From the NCBI RefSeq assembly GCF_000472385.1, contig NZ_AWZU01000005.1, forward strand, positions 62,252-126,251: a stretch of 64,000 bases of DNA. Reading direction: 5' to 3'. The notes under the pieces were generated by a model, which was given only the letters and a program-made list of their open reading frames with translations, was not told the DNA's origin and searched no databases. The position numbers and the translations under genes were made by a program. The stretch's first letter is position 1. Each line of letters opens with the position of its first letter. Source of the DNA: Bradyrhizobium sp. ARR65. GTDB lineage: Bacteria; Pseudomonadota; Alphaproteobacteria; Rhizobiales; Xanthobacteraceae. Shown one piece after another: positions 1-8,988 of this stretch.

Positions 1-2
1 CG

Positions 3-1484
3 GAACGGCTGACCGCGGCCTCAACGCATCTGTTGTTCTTTCCGCTTGAACTTAATCGCCTCGACGATGCGGTGCTCGAGAAGGCAATACAGGCGGAAGA
101 GCTTGCGCATTATCGGCCGTGGATCGAGGATCTACGCAAGGACAAGCCGTATCAGCTCGATGACCGCAGCGAGCAGTTGTTTCACGAAAAGTCGCAGACT
201 GGCTTTTCCGCCTGGAATCGGCTCTTTGATCAGACCATCTCGGCGCTGCGCTTCAAGGTCGCAGGAAAAGAGCTCGCGATCGAGCCGACATTGAACCTGC
301 TGCAGGACCGCGATGGGCAAAAGCGCAAGGCCGCGGCCGAAGCATTGGCCAAGACGTTCAAGGCCAATGAACGAACCTTCGCCCTCGTCACCAACACGCT
401 CGCCAAGGACAAGGAGATTTCCGACCGCTGGCGGGGCTTTCAGGACGTCGCCGACTCGCGTCATCTCAGCAACCGCGTCGAGCGCGAGGTGGTCGACGCG
501 CTGGTGGCGTCAGTGCGCGCTGCCTATCCGAAACTGTCGCACCGCTACTATCGGTTGAAAGCGGGCTGGTTCAAAAGGAAGAAGTTGCCGCATTGGGATC
601 GCAATGCACCGCTGCCGTTCGCGCCGAGCGGGGTGATCGCCTGGCCGGAAGCAAAGCAGATGGTGCTGACGGCCTATCGCGGCTTCTCGCCGAAGATGGC
701 CGAGATCGCCGAGCGCTTTTTCACCGACCGCTGGATCGACGCGCCGGTGCGGCCCGGCAAGGCGCCGGGCGCGTTCTCGCATCCCACCACGCCGTCCGCG
801 CACCCCTACGTGCTGATGAATTATCAGGGTAAGCCGCGCGATGTGATGACGCTCGCCCATGAACTCGGCCATGGCGTGCATCAAGTCCTGGCAGCGAGGA
901 ACGGCGCGCTGATGGCGCCGACGCCGCTGACGCTCGCCGAGACCGCAAGCGTGTTCGGCGAGATGCTGACGTTCAAGCGGTTGCTGTCGCAGACCAAGAG
1001 CTCAAAGCAGCGTCAGGCGCTGCTTGCCGGCAAGGTCGAGGACATGATCAACACCGTAGTGCGGCAAATCGCGTTCTATTCCTTCGAGCGCGCAGTTCAT
1101 ACCGAGCGCAAGAATGGCGAATTGACTGCTGAGCGGATCGGCCAGATCTGGCTATCCGTGCAAGGCGAAAGCTTGGGTCCGGCGATCGAGATCAGGCCGG
1201 GTTATGAGAATTTCTGGATGTACATTCCGCATTTCATCCATTCGCCGTTCTATGTCTACGCCTATGCGTTCGGCGACTGCCTGGTGAACTCGCTCTACGC
1301 GGTCTACGAGCATGCCGCTGAAGGCTTTGCCGAGCGCTACCTCGACATGCTCGCGGCCGGCGGCACCAAGCATTATTCCGAGCTTCTGGCGCCCTTCGGG
1401 CTCGACGCCAAGGACCCGAAATTCTGGGACGGCGGGCTGTCGGTAATTTCCGGCATGATTGATGAGCTGGAGGCGATGGACTGA
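3..1484 (+). CDS. M3 family oligoendopeptidase F, 5' end outside window
   Basis: This is the C-terminal part of a cytosolic zinc oligopeptidase that degrades short peptides. The reading frame is open from base 3 with no convincing start, and family members run to about 600 residues, so roughly the first fifth lies outside the window. The zinc motif HELGH is encoded at 858-872, inside the longer LAHELGHGVH stretch typical of M3 peptidases, and a downstream E within LAETASVFGE would supply the third zinc ligand. The frame ends with TGA at 1482-1484. The next gene on this strand begins about 250 bases later, so it is probably the last gene of its transcript. The pepF/oligoendopeptidase F assignment is by motif and overall sequence character. 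Confidence 0.9.
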   Translation, partial: ERLTAASTHLLFFPLELNRLDDAVLEKAIQAEELAHYRPWIEDLRKDKPYQLDDRSEQLFHEKSQTGFSAWNRLFDQTISALRFKVAGKELAIEPTLNLLQDRDGQKRKAAAEALAKTFKANERTFALVTNTLAKDKEISDRWRGFQDVADSRHLSNRVEREVVDALVASVRAAYPKLSHRYYRLKAGWFKRKKLPHWDRNAPLPFAPSGVIAWPEAKQMVLTAYRGFSPKMAEIAERFFTDRWIDAPVRPGKAPGAFSHPTTPSAHPYVLMNYQGKPRDVMTLAHELGHGVHQVLAARNGALMAPTPLTLAETASVFGEMLTFKRLLSQTKSSKQRQALLAGKVEDMINTVVRQIAFYSFERAVHTERKNGELTAERIGQIWLSVQGESLGPAIEIRPGYENFWMYIPHFIHSPFYVYAYAFGDCLVNSLYAVYEHAAEGFAERYLDMLAAGGTKHYSELLAPFGLDAKDPKFWDGGLSVISGMIDELEAMD

Positions 1485-1732
1485 GGGTTGCGCTTTCCTG
1501 CTCAAAAATTAGGTGCGGTTTGCGCCCGATCCCGCCGATGGAACGAATATTATTCTATTTCCTGGTGCCGGCGGGGCCGATGAGCAGAGTTTGACCCGCT
1601 GCTTCCAGGATATTGCTCCTGTTTGCCTGTACCTTGGGCAAAGTGGCGCATAGGCGCGCAGTCGGCCGCCGTTGCCCTGGAAATGGGATTGCGCTAATTG
1701 CACGGCGGAAACGCATAAGACTGGGGACCCCA

Positions 1733-1885
1733 ATGGCAGACCATGGCGAAGTGGCCTACTCCACGGCGGACGGCAATGATTACGCGGCACATGAGGCGAC
1801 CTATGAGGGCTTCATCAAGCTGGTGAAATACGGCACCGCGGCGGTTGTCTGCATTCTCGCCTTGATGGCAATTTTCCTGACCTGA
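1733..1885 (+). CDS. aa3-type cytochrome c oxidase subunit IV
   Basis: A 50-residue single-span membrane peptide. A polar N-terminus (MADHGEVAYSTADGNDY) is followed by an E-x-T-Y-E-G-F stretch and one hydrophobic helix at about residues 32-49. That matches the bacterial aa3 oxidase subunit IV family, which packs against the haem-copper oxidase in the inner membrane. ATG 1733 is the natural start; longer upstream extensions have no membrane-protein character. The main oxidase subunits are not in the window. The gene sits alone ahead of the transhydrogenase operon, and that adjacency of two bioenergetic genes is consistent with what I recall from Rhizobiales. Confidence 0.85.
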   Translation: MADHGEVAYSTADGNDYAAHEATYEGFIKLVKYGTAAVVCILALMAIFLT

Positions 1886-1966
1886 TCGGTCGACGTTGCG
1901 CGCAACGGCGCGCTGCAACGAAGGATTGTCCATAAGCGCCGGTCGCAAAACCGGCACTCGTTCCAC

Positions 1967-1984
1967 CAGATTAGCGCTAATCTG
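1967..1984. promoter_or_regulatory. 18-bp perfect palindrome upstream of pntAA
   Basis: CAGATTAGCGCTAATCTG reads identically on both strands and ends 35 bases before the pntAA start codon. A symmetric site of this size in a promoter-proximal position could be an operator for a dimeric regulator. No regulator is identified, and a short RNA hairpin is an alternative. Confidence 0.4.
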
Positions 1985-2019
1985 ATCGCGCGCGCATGCC
2001 TTGCGCCGCCGGAGGCCTT

Positions 2020-3147
2020 ATGAAGATTGCCGTTGCCAAGGAAATCGATCCGGCCGAGCCGCGGGTCGCGGCCTCGCCAGATACTGTGAAGAAGTTCAAG
2101 GCGTTAGGGCTGGAGGTCGCGGTCGAGCCCGGCGCCGGCGTCAAGTCGGGCCTGCCGGATACCGAATTTACCGCGGCGGGGGCGACCGTCACCGCGGATG
2201 CCGTCAAGGACGCCGACGTCGTCATCAAGGTAAAGCGGCCGGAAGCCTCCGAGCTCGCCCAGTACAAGCGGGGTACGCTGGTCATCGCCATCATGGACCC
2301 TTACGGCAATGATGCTGCGCTGAAGGCGATGGCAGAGGCCGGGATCTCGGCCTTCGCCATGGAATTGATGCCGCGCATCACCCGCGCCCAGGTGATGGAC
2401 GTGTTGTCGTCACAGGCGAACCTCGCGGGTTATCGCGCCGTGATCGAGGCGGCCGAGGCGTTTGGCCGCGCTTTTCCGATGATGATGACCGCGGCGGGTA
2501 CCGTCCCGGCCGCCAAGGTGTTCGTGATGGGCGTCGGCGTGGCTGGTCTGCAGGCGATTGCGACCGCGCGCCGCCTTGGTGCGGTGGTCACGGCGACCGA
2601 CGTGCGGCCCGCGGTGAAGGAGCAGGTGGAAAGTCTCGGCGCCAAATTCATCGCGGTTGAGGACGAAGAGTTCAAGCAGGCCGAGACTGCCGGCGGCTAC
2701 GCCAAGGAAATGTCCAGGGAGTACCAGGCCAAGCAGGCCGCGCTGACGGCCGAACACATCAAGAAGCAGGACGTCGTCATCACCACCGCGCTGATTCCGG
2801 GCCGGCCGGCGCCGCGGCTGGTGAGCCTTGAGATGGTCAAGTCCATGAAACCAGGCTCGGTGCTGGTCGATCTCGCCGTCGAGCGCGGCGGCAATGTCGA
2901 GGGGGTGAAAAGCGGCGAGACCATCGATGTCGAGGGCATCAAGATCGTCGGCTTTCCCAATCTCGCCGGCCGCGTCGCCGCCTCGGCCTCCGGCCTCTAT
3001 GCGCGCAATCTCTTGTCCTTCATCGAGACCCTGGTCGACAAATCGAGCAAGGCGCTCGCGGTGAATTGGGACGACGAGCTGGTGAAGGCCACCGCGTTGA
3101 CCAAGGACGGCAAGGTCATTCACCCGAACTTCCAGCCGAAGGCGTAA
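2020..3147 (+). CDS. pntAA: NAD(P) transhydrogenase subunit alpha part 1 (PntAA)
   Basis: This is the NAD(H)-binding soluble domain (dI) of the proton-translocating transhydrogenase, which uses the proton-motive force to reduce NADP+ with NADH. It has 375 residues, the usual size for the split alpha subunit. An alanine-dehydrogenase-like fold is visible, with the Rossmann glycine motif GVGVAG at about residues 171-176 followed by the acidic TATDVRP strand end. ATG 2020 is preferred over an in-frame ATG at 1996 because GGAGG lies at 2011-2015 and the family N-terminus is MKIAVAKE. pntAB follows after 13 bases, so the two are co-transcribed. Confidence 0.96.
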   Translation: MKIAVAKEIDPAEPRVAASPDTVKKFKALGLEVAVEPGAGVKSGLPDTEFTAAGATVTADAVKDADVVIKVKRPEASELAQYKRGTLVIAIMDPYGNDAALKAMAEAGISAFAMELMPRITRAQVMDVLSSQANLAGYRAVIEAAEAFGRAFPMMMTAAGTVPAAKVFVMGVGVAGLQAIATARRLGAVVTATDVRPAVKEQVESLGAKFIAVEDEEFKQAETAGGYAKEMSREYQAKQAALTAEHIKKQDVVITTALIPGRPAPRLVSLEMVKSMKPGSVLVDLAVERGGNVEGVKSGETIDVEGIKIVGFPNLAGRVAASASGLYARNLLSFIETLVDKSSKALAVNWDDELVKATALTKDGKVIHPNFQPKA

Positions 3148-3160
3148 AGGAGAGAAGCCA

Positions 3161-3478
3161 ATGGAGCATGTCGCCCAAGCCGTCGATCCCTTTGTATTCC
3201 GGCTGTCGATTTTCGTGCTGGCCGTGTTCGTCGGCTATTTCGTGGTGTGGTCGGTGACGCCCGCGCTGCATACGCCGCTGATGTCGGTGACGAATGCAAT
3301 TTCGTCGGTGATCGTGGTCGGCGCGCTGCTCGCGGTCGGCGTCGGACTGGTGTCGAGCGGGTCGGGCTGGGCGCGCGGTTTCGGCTTTGTCGCGCTGGTC
3401 TTTGCCTGTGTGAATATTTTCGGGGGCTTTCTTGTCACCCAGCGCATGCTGGCGATGTACAAGAAGAAGGCGAGGTGA
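3161..3478 (+). CDS. pntAB: NAD(P) transhydrogenase subunit alpha part 2 (PntAB)
   Basis: This 105-residue membrane protein forms the part of the transhydrogenase proton channel that is fused to the alpha subunit in enterobacteria. Three hydrophobic helices are visible at about residues 10-32, 42-63 and 68-90, followed by a short basic tail (MYKKKAR). A GGAGAG ribosome site lies a few bases ahead of ATG 3161. It is directly downstream of pntAA and works with PntB. About 200 bases of repeat-bearing sequence separate it from pntB. Confidence 0.95.
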   Translation: MEHVAQAVDPFVFRLSIFVLAVFVGYFVVWSVTPALHTPLMSVTNAISSVIVVGALLAVGVGLVSSGSGWARGFGFVALVFACVNIFGGFLVTQRMLAMYKKKAR

Positions 3479-3516
3479 CCGCGATGGTGAGCATCTTGCA
3501 AAAAGTACCATCGCCA

Positions 3517-3668
3517 TTGCCGGGCGTGACCCGCCTGCGGGGCCGAAGCTTTCGCGGGTGCGGCCAAGGCCGGTTACCGATCGGCGAGGCGAAGACCCGG
3601 CAATCCATCCCTCTTCAAACAGTTTGTTTTTCTCTGACGGATGCGCGGATCAAGCCCGCGCATGACGG
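3517..3668 (+). repeat. Mosaic intergenic repeat between pntAB and pntB
   Basis: This stretch contains CCCGCCTGCGGGGCCGAAGC, whose reverse complement recurs at about 63883-63905, along with other shared words such as CGAGGCGAAG and GGATGCGCGG...CCGCGCATGACGG. It is therefore an inverted, partly decayed relative of the repeat at 63790-63925. It contains no convincing gene. I recall such elements as frequent in Bradyrhizobium spacers, but only the within-window match is shown here. Confidence 0.6.
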
Positions 3669-3680
3669 AGTGCGCGCGCT

Positions 3681-5078
3681 ATGAACGCCAACCTGTCTGC
3701 ACTGCTCTATCTCGTCGCAGGCGTGCTGTTCATCCTGTCGCTGCGCGGGCTGTCGAGCCCGGCTTCCAGCCGCAGAGGCAATTTCCTCGGCATGGCCGGC
3801 ATGGCAATCGCGGTTGCGACCACGCTCGCAAGCCATCCGCCGGCCGATGGGATCGCCTGGCTCTTGGTCATCATCGCCGTTGCGATCGGTGGCGGTATCG
3901 GCGCCGTGATCGCCCGTCGCGTGCCGATGACTTCGATGCCGGAGCTTGTTGCCGCCTTCCACTCGCTGGTCGGCATGGCCGCGGTGCTGGTCGCGGCCGG
4001 CGCCTTTTACGCGCCCGAAGCCTTCGACATCGGCACGCCCGGTAATATCCACACGCAGAGCCTGGTCGAAATGTCGCTCGGCGTTGCCATCGGTGCGCTG
4101 ACCTTCACTGGCTCGGTGATCGCGTTCCTGAAATTGTCAGCGCGGATGAGCGGCGCGCCGATCATTCTGCCCGCCCGGCATCTCATCAACATTGCGCTCG
4201 GCATCGCCTTGATCGTCTGCGTCGTCGGTCTCGTTTTGACCGGCAATGCGGTCTATTTCTGGCTCAACACCGCCATCGCGCTGGCCTTGGGCGTGCTGAT
4301 CATCATCCCGATCGGCGGCGCCGACATGCCGGTCGTGATCTCGATGCTCAATTCCTATTCGGGGTGGGCCGCCGCCGGTATCGGTTTCACGCTGGGCAAT
4401 TCGGCGCTGATCATCACCGGCGCGCTGGTCGGCTCATCCGGCGCCATCCTGTCCTACATCATGTGCCATGCGATGAATCGCTCGTTCATCTCGGTGATCC
4501 TGGGCGGCTTTGGCGGCGAGACGGTAGCCGCTGGCGGCGCCACGGCCGAGGCGCGACCGGTGAAGCTCGGCTCGGCTGATGATGCGGCCTTCATCATGAA
4601 GAATGCGCAGAAGGTGATCATCGTGCCCGGCTACGGCATGGCGGTGGCGCAGGCGCAGCACGCCCTGCGCGAAATGGCCGATACGCTCAAGAAGGAAGGG
4701 GTGGAGGTGAAATATGCCATTCATCCGGTCGCGGGCCGTATGCCCGGCCACATGAACGTGCTGCTCGCGGAAGCCAATGTGCCCTATGACGAGGTGTTCG
4801 AACTCGAGGACATCAATTCCGAGTTCGCGCAAGCCGATGTCGCCTTCGTGATCGGCGCCAACGACGTCACCAACCCGGCGGCGGAAGAAGATCCGAAGTC
4901 GCCGATCTACGGCATGCCGGTGCTGCAGGTGTGGAAGGCGGGCACGGTGATGTTCATCAAGCGCTCGCTGGCCTCGGGCTATGCCGGCATTGATAACCCG
5001 CTGTTCTACCGCGACAACACCATGATGCTGCTCGGCGACGCCAAGAAGATGACGGAGAGCATCGTCAAGGCGATGTGA
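3681..5078 (+). CDS. pntB: NAD(P) transhydrogenase subunit beta (PntB)
   Basis: This is the beta subunit of the proton-pumping transhydrogenase, 465 residues, the normal family length. The first 250 or so residues are very hydrophobic, with about eight or nine membrane helices that form the remaining channel. The C-terminal soluble domain (dIII) binds NADP(H) through the inverted Rossmann motif GYGMAVAQ, starting at G317, and carries the conserved VIGANDVTNPAA segment. It completes the pntAA-pntAB-pntB set. The repeat-bearing gap before it leaves open whether it depends on readthrough or has its own promoter. Confidence 0.96.
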   Translation: MNANLSALLYLVAGVLFILSLRGLSSPASSRRGNFLGMAGMAIAVATTLASHPPADGIAWLLVIIAVAIGGGIGAVIARRVPMTSMPELVAAFHSLVGMAAVLVAAGAFYAPEAFDIGTPGNIHTQSLVEMSLGVAIGALTFTGSVIAFLKLSARMSGAPIILPARHLINIALGIALIVCVVGLVLTGNAVYFWLNTAIALALGVLIIIPIGGADMPVVISMLNSYSGWAAAGIGFTLGNSALIITGALVGSSGAILSYIMCHAMNRSFISVILGGFGGETVAAGGATAEARPVKLGSADDAAFIMKNAQKVIIVPGYGMAVAQAQHALREMADTLKKEGVEVKYAIHPVAGRMPGHMNVLLAEANVPYDEVFELEDINSEFAQADVAFVIGANDVTNPAAEEDPKSPIYGMPVLQVWKAGTVMFIKRSLASGYAGIDNPLFYRDNTMMLLGDAKKMTESIVKAM

Positions 5079-5094
5079 TATCTTCTATCGAGCC

Positions 5095-5901
5095 ATGACC
5101 ATCCTAAAATGGCTCGTCATCCTCGCTGTCCTCGGCTATCTCGGCGCGGTGGCCGTGCTGTTCTTCAACCAGCGCTCGCTCATCTATCCGATTCCGGAGG
5201 CGAGGCGAACTGCGCCTGAGGCGGCTGGATTTGGGCAAGCCGAAGAACATCTGCTCACCACGTCCGACGGGGAACAAATCATCGTTTGGCACGTCCCGGC
5301 GAAGGCGGGTCACCGGGTCGTGCTCTATTTCCACGGCAACGGCGACATTCTTGCAGGACTGGTCGGCCGCTTTCGCGAGATCACGTCTGACGGCACCGGC
5401 CTCATCGCGGTGTCCTATCGCGGCTATGCCGGCTCGAGCGGCAGCCCGAGCGAGCTTGGGCTGCTGCAAGATGCCGCGGCCGCTTACAATTTTGCGCTCG
5501 CGCGGTATGCTGCGAGGCGCATTGTGCCCTGGGGCTTTTCGCTGGGCAGCGGAGTCGCGGTGGCACTTGCGGCCGATCATCCGGTCGGCGGGCTGATCCT
5601 GGAAGCGCCCTACACCTCGATCGCGGACGTCGCCGCCACGCTGTTTCGTTGGGCGCCGGTACGCTATCTGCTCAAGGACCGTTTTCGCTCCGATGAGTGG
5701 ATCGCCCGCGTGAACGCGCCGCTGCTCGTCATGCACGGAGACAGGGACCTCACGATTTCGATCTCGTTCGGGGAACGATTGTTCGCTCTTGCGCATGAGC
5801 CCAAGCAATTCGTGCGATTTCCCGGAGGCGGGCACAACGATCTCGACCAATTCGGCGCCATCGAAGCAGCAAGGAAGTTCATTGCGGGTTTGCGGACTTA
5901 A
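5095..5901 (+). CDS. Alpha/beta hydrolase with N-terminal membrane anchor (Bem46/ABHD13-like)
   Basis: A 268-residue alpha/beta-hydrolase. Residues 4-24 are a hydrophobic anchor, followed by the FNQRSLIYP segment typical of Bem46/ABHD13-like hydrolases. The oxyanion region HGNGD is present. The catalytic triad is visible as S149 in GFSLGSG, D216 in HGDRD and H247 in GGGHND. The substrate is unknown; esterase or lipase-like activity at the membrane is inferred. It starts 16 bases after pntB and its 3' end overlaps the following antiporter gene, so it is probably part of the same transcript. Confidence 0.85.
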   Translation: MTILKWLVILAVLGYLGAVAVLFFNQRSLIYPIPEARRTAPEAAGFGQAEEHLLTTSDGEQIIVWHVPAKAGHRVVLYFHGNGDILAGLVGRFREITSDGTGLIAVSYRGYAGSSGSPSELGLLQDAAAAYNFALARYAARRIVPWGFSLGSGVAVALAADHPVGGLILEAPYTSIADVAATLFRWAPVRYLLKDRFRSDEWIARVNAPLLVMHGDRDLTISISFGERLFALAHEPKQFVRFPGGGHNDLDQFGAIEAARKFIAGLRT

Positions 5902-7333
5902 CTGGACGAGCAAGTCAGGCCTCGCACTGGCTCTCTCGATCTTCATGCTGCTGCTGCCGAGGAATGCCTATGCTGGAACGGAGCTTGATGGCGCGGCGAT
6001 GCCGTGGCCGTTTGCGCTTCCCTTCGCCGGGCTGCTGCTGTCGATCGCGGTGGGGCCGCTGCTGGTTCCTAAGTTCTGGCATCGTCAGTATGGCAAGATC
6101 GCTGCGGCCTGGTCGGTGCTGACGCTTGGCTTGCTGGTCTGGTTCGCCGGCGCTGCCTCCGCGCTCGCCGCCTTTGTGCATGCGCTGCTCGGCGAGTATC
6201 TCAGCTTCATCGTACTTCTGTTCGCGCTCTACACGGTGGCGGGCGGAATCCTGGTGAGCGGTGATCTCAGAGGCACGCCGTGGATCAACACCGGCATTCT
6301 CGCGCTGGGCACAGCCATCGCAAGCATCGTTGGGACGACGGGCGCAGCGATGATCCTGGTCCGGCCTTTGATCCGCGTCAACCTGTCACGGCCGCACAAC
6401 GCGCATGTCGTGGTCTTCTTCATCATCCTTGCCGGCAATGTCGGCGGCGCGCTGAGCCCGCTTGGCGATCCGCCGCTTTTCGTCGGCTTCCTGCATGGCA
6501 TCGATTTCTTCTGGACCGCGCGGAACATCTGGCTGCAGACCGCAATCGTATCGGGCTTGCTGCTCGCCGTCTTCGCAATACTCGATGTTTGGCGTTTCCA
6601 GGCCGAACCGCGGGTCACCAAAATCGGTGTACGGCGGCCGATCAGAATTCGAGGTCTCGTCAACATTGCGTTGATCGCGGCGATCATCGCAAACGCGCTG
6701 ATATCGGCAATATGGCGCCCGGGGATCGCCATCGACATCCTTGGCACCAGGCTGGAGTTGCAGAACGTGGTCCGGGATGCGGTCTTGCTCGCGATCGCGG
6801 GCTTGTCCCTTTGGCTCACGCCCGACGAGCACCGCGAAGCCAATGATTTCAATTGGGAGCCCATCCGCGAGGTGGCCAAGCTGTTCGCCGCGATTTTCAC
6901 GGCGATCATGCCGGTGATTGCCATGCTCCATGCGGGCCGCGACGGTGCTTTTGCCTGGCTATTCTCGGCGGTCACCGCGAGCAGCGGCGCTCCCCAGGAG
7001 GTTGCCTATTTCTGGTTCACGGGATTGATGTCGGCGTTTCTCGACAATGCCCCGACCTATCTCCTGTTCTTCGAACTCGCCGGCGGAGATCCCAAAGTCC
7101 TCATGGGGAAGCTCTCGGGCACGCTCGCCGCGATCTCGATGGGGGCTGTCTACATGGGCGCCCTGACCTATATCGGCAACGCGCCGAATTTGATGGTGGC
7201 CGCGATCGCCACCGAGCGCGGGATCAGGATGCCGGGATTCTTCGGCTACATGCTGTGGACAGGCGCCGTGCTGATTCCCTTGTTCTTGCTGCTCACCTTC
7301 CTGCCCATCGCGCCGGTCCTCAGCCTGGAATGA
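5882..7333 (+). CDS. NhaD-like sodium:proton antiporter
   Basis: A polytopic ion-transporter-superfamily protein of about 483 residues with some 12 hydrophobic helices and conserved intramembrane loops (SIVGTTGAAMILVRP, GNVGGALSPLGDPPLF, FLDNAPTYL, GNAPNLMVAAI). These are characteristic of NhaD-type and related citrate/sodium carriers, so Na+/H+ exchange at the inner membrane is the likely role. TTG 5882 is chosen because AAGGAAG lies just upstream at 5871-5877 and it gives a signal-like N-terminus ending near NAYA. ATG 5945 is the alternative. With the TTG start it overlaps the hydrolase gene by 20 bases, which suggests translational coupling. Confidence 0.82.
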   Translation: MRVCGLNWTSKSGLALALSIFMLLLPRNAYAGTELDGAAMPWPFALPFAGLLLSIAVGPLLVPKFWHRQYGKIAAAWSVLTLGLLVWFAGAASALAAFVHALLGEYLSFIVLLFALYTVAGGILVSGDLRGTPWINTGILALGTAIASIVGTTGAAMILVRPLIRVNLSRPHNAHVVVFFIILAGNVGGALSPLGDPPLFVGFLHGIDFFWTARNIWLQTAIVSGLLLAVFAILDVWRFQAEPRVTKIGVRRPIRIRGLVNIALIAAIIANALISAIWRPGIAIDILGTRLELQNVVRDAVLLAIAGLSLWLTPDEHREANDFNWEPIREVAKLFAAIFTAIMPVIAMLHAGRDGAFAWLFSAVTASSGAPQEVAYFWFTGLMSAFLDNAPTYLLFFELAGGDPKVLMGKLSGTLAAISMGAVYMGALTYIGNAPNLMVAAIATERGIRMPGFFGYMLWTGAVLIPLFLLLTFLPIAPVLSLE

Positions 7334-7476
7334 GAAAATTCGACTGACCTTCCGTGCTTGGCTGCAATGCCAGATTGAGCGGGTCTCCGTCTACCTCACC
7401 GTGGCGGCCATAGTCGGGATGACTGCCGCCCTGCTTTCGCGCATAGTCGGGCTTCAGTTGCAAGGATCCCGTTGCG

Positions 7477-8574
7477 ATGAGCGCACATGCGGCGATGCCG
7501 AGATCGGCATGGATTTTCCCGGCGCTGGCCGTCCTGCTGTTCGCGGCCGTGACCGCCACGCATTATGATTTCACGCCGTCGGCAGTTGGGCTGTTATTCG
7601 CAGCGGTGCTGCTGGTGATCTTGTTCGGCACGGTATTCGCCGCCGTGCATCACGCCGAGGTGATCGCTCACCGGATCGGCGAGCCCTACGGCACGCTGCT
7701 GCTGACGCTGTCCGTGACCATCATCGAGGTGGCGCTGATCGCAACCATCATGCTGGGCGAGAAAGAGGTGCCGACCCTCGCCCGTGACACCGTGTTTGCG
7801 GTCGTCATGATCGTCTGCAACGGCCTGGTCGGGGTTTGCATCTTCATCGGCGGCTTGCAGTACCGCGAGCAGGATTTTCAGGTCCCCGGCGCCAATCTCT
7901 ATCTCAGTGTTCTTTTCACTCTGGCGACCATCACCCTGGTGCTCCCCAATTACACCCTGACCACGCCGGGGCCGATGTTCTCCGAGGCGCAGCTCGAATT
8001 CGTCAGCGTCGCCACCATCCTGCTCTATGGCGTGTTCCTCTACACGCAGACCAGCCGTCACCGCGACTATTTCATCAAGGAGAACGCCGATTCCGCGGAG
8101 GGTGGCGCGCCGGTTTCCAGTGCCATGCTGGGCTTGAGCGTCGTGCTGCTTCTGGTCTCGCTGCTGTCAGTGGTGTTGCTCTCGAAGAAATTCTCCCTCG
8201 TCGTCGATGCGGCGACCGCCGCAATCGGTGCGCCGCCGGCCTTTGCCGGGGTCGTGGTGGCGTCGTTGATTCTATTGCCGGAAAGCGTGGCCGCGGTGTC
8301 CGCCGCGCGCAAGAACGATCTGCAAAAAAGCATCAACCTCGCGCTGGGTTCCTCGCTCGCCACCATCGGGCTCACCGTCCCGGCGGTCTCGGTGGCGGCG
8401 TTCACGCTGGACAAGCAGCTCGTACTCGGGCTGAACGGTCAGAATATGGTGGAGCTCTTGCTCACCTTCATCCTGAGCATGCTGACCTTCGGAACCGGGC
8501 GCACCAACATTCTGTTCGGGCTGGTCCACATGGTGGTATTTGCGATATTCATTTTCCTGGTATTCGTGCCGTAA
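7477..8574 (+). CDS. Ca2+/H+ antiporter (ChaA / y4hA-like ionic transporter)
   Basis: A 365-residue member of the cation/Ca2+ exchanger superfamily with about 11 hydrophobic helices. The two inverted alpha repeats are visible as IGEPYGTLLLTLSVTIIEVA near residue 70, with the conserved glutamate in TIIEVA, and LPESVAAVSAA near residue 270. The family exports Ca2+, or Na+/K+ in ChaA, in exchange for protons. The stretch around it resembles the rhizobial protein named y4hA. ATG 7477 has AAGGA about 11 bases ahead. It follows the NhaD-like antiporter, so this is a small cation-homeostasis cluster. The exact ion cannot be read from the sequence. Confidence 0.87.
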   Translation: MSAHAAMPRSAWIFPALAVLLFAAVTATHYDFTPSAVGLLFAAVLLVILFGTVFAAVHHAEVIAHRIGEPYGTLLLTLSVTIIEVALIATIMLGEKEVPTLARDTVFAVVMIVCNGLVGVCIFIGGLQYREQDFQVPGANLYLSVLFTLATITLVLPNYTLTTPGPMFSEAQLEFVSVATILLYGVFLYTQTSRHRDYFIKENADSAEGGAPVSSAMLGLSVVLLLVSLLSVVLLSKKFSLVVDAATAAIGAPPAFAGVVVASLILLPESVAAVSAARKNDLQKSINLALGSSLATIGLTVPAVSVAAFTLDKQLVLGLNGQNMVELLLTFILSMLTFGTGRTNILFGLVHMVVFAIFIFLVFVP

Positions 8575-8589
8575 CTGGAGACACCCCCG

Positions 8590-8874
8590 ATGCTTGCCGC
8601 CACGTCAGAAGTTCAGGTCGATACTCCGGAGGTCCGGGTGACCCAATGGCGGCTCGCGCCTGGAAGCTCCACCGGCCATCACACCCACGGCATGGACTAT
8701 GTGATCGTGCCGGTGACCACAGGCGAAATGACCATCGTCGCTCCCAATGGGGAGCGCTCCAAGGCGCAACTTGGGATCGGCAAATCCTATTTCCGGAAGG
8801 CTGGGGTTGAGCATGATGTGCTCAACGAAACAGCATCCGAAATCGTGTTTTTGGAAGTAGAATTGAAGCGTTAA
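8590..8874 (+). CDS. Small cupin-domain protein
   Basis: A 94-residue single-domain cupin. The first cupin motif is visible as GHHTHGMDYVIVPV (metal-binding histidines H-x-H and the D/E position) and the second as GKSYFRKAGVEHDVLN. These would bind one metal in a beta barrel. It starts 15 bases after the Ca2+/H+ exchanger with CTGGAGA as ribosome site, so it is probably in the same operon. Substrate or sensing role is unknown. The stop codon lies inside the first unit of a short tandem repeat. Confidence 0.75.
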   Translation: MLAATSEVQVDTPEVRVTQWRLAPGSSTGHHTHGMDYVIVPVTTGEMTIVAPNGERSKAQLGIGKSYFRKAGVEHDVLNETASEIVFLEVELKR

Positions 8875-8910
8875 TCCAGCGTTTACGGAATTAATCCAAC
8901 GTTTACGGAA
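8871..8910 (+). repeat. 20-bp tandem duplication
   Basis: TTAATCCAGCGTTTACGGAA is followed immediately by a second copy with one G-to-A change. The first copy contains the TAA stop of the cupin gene. A shorter echo (GTTTACGGAATA) lies at the end of the next gene near 9987. Confidence 0.8.
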
Positions 8911-8988
8911 TTGCCATCGATCCGACGCAGTTGATCCCTGAATGTGCCTCAAAGTTCCCCCATCACTGCCGCTCGGGGAGTGGCCGGA

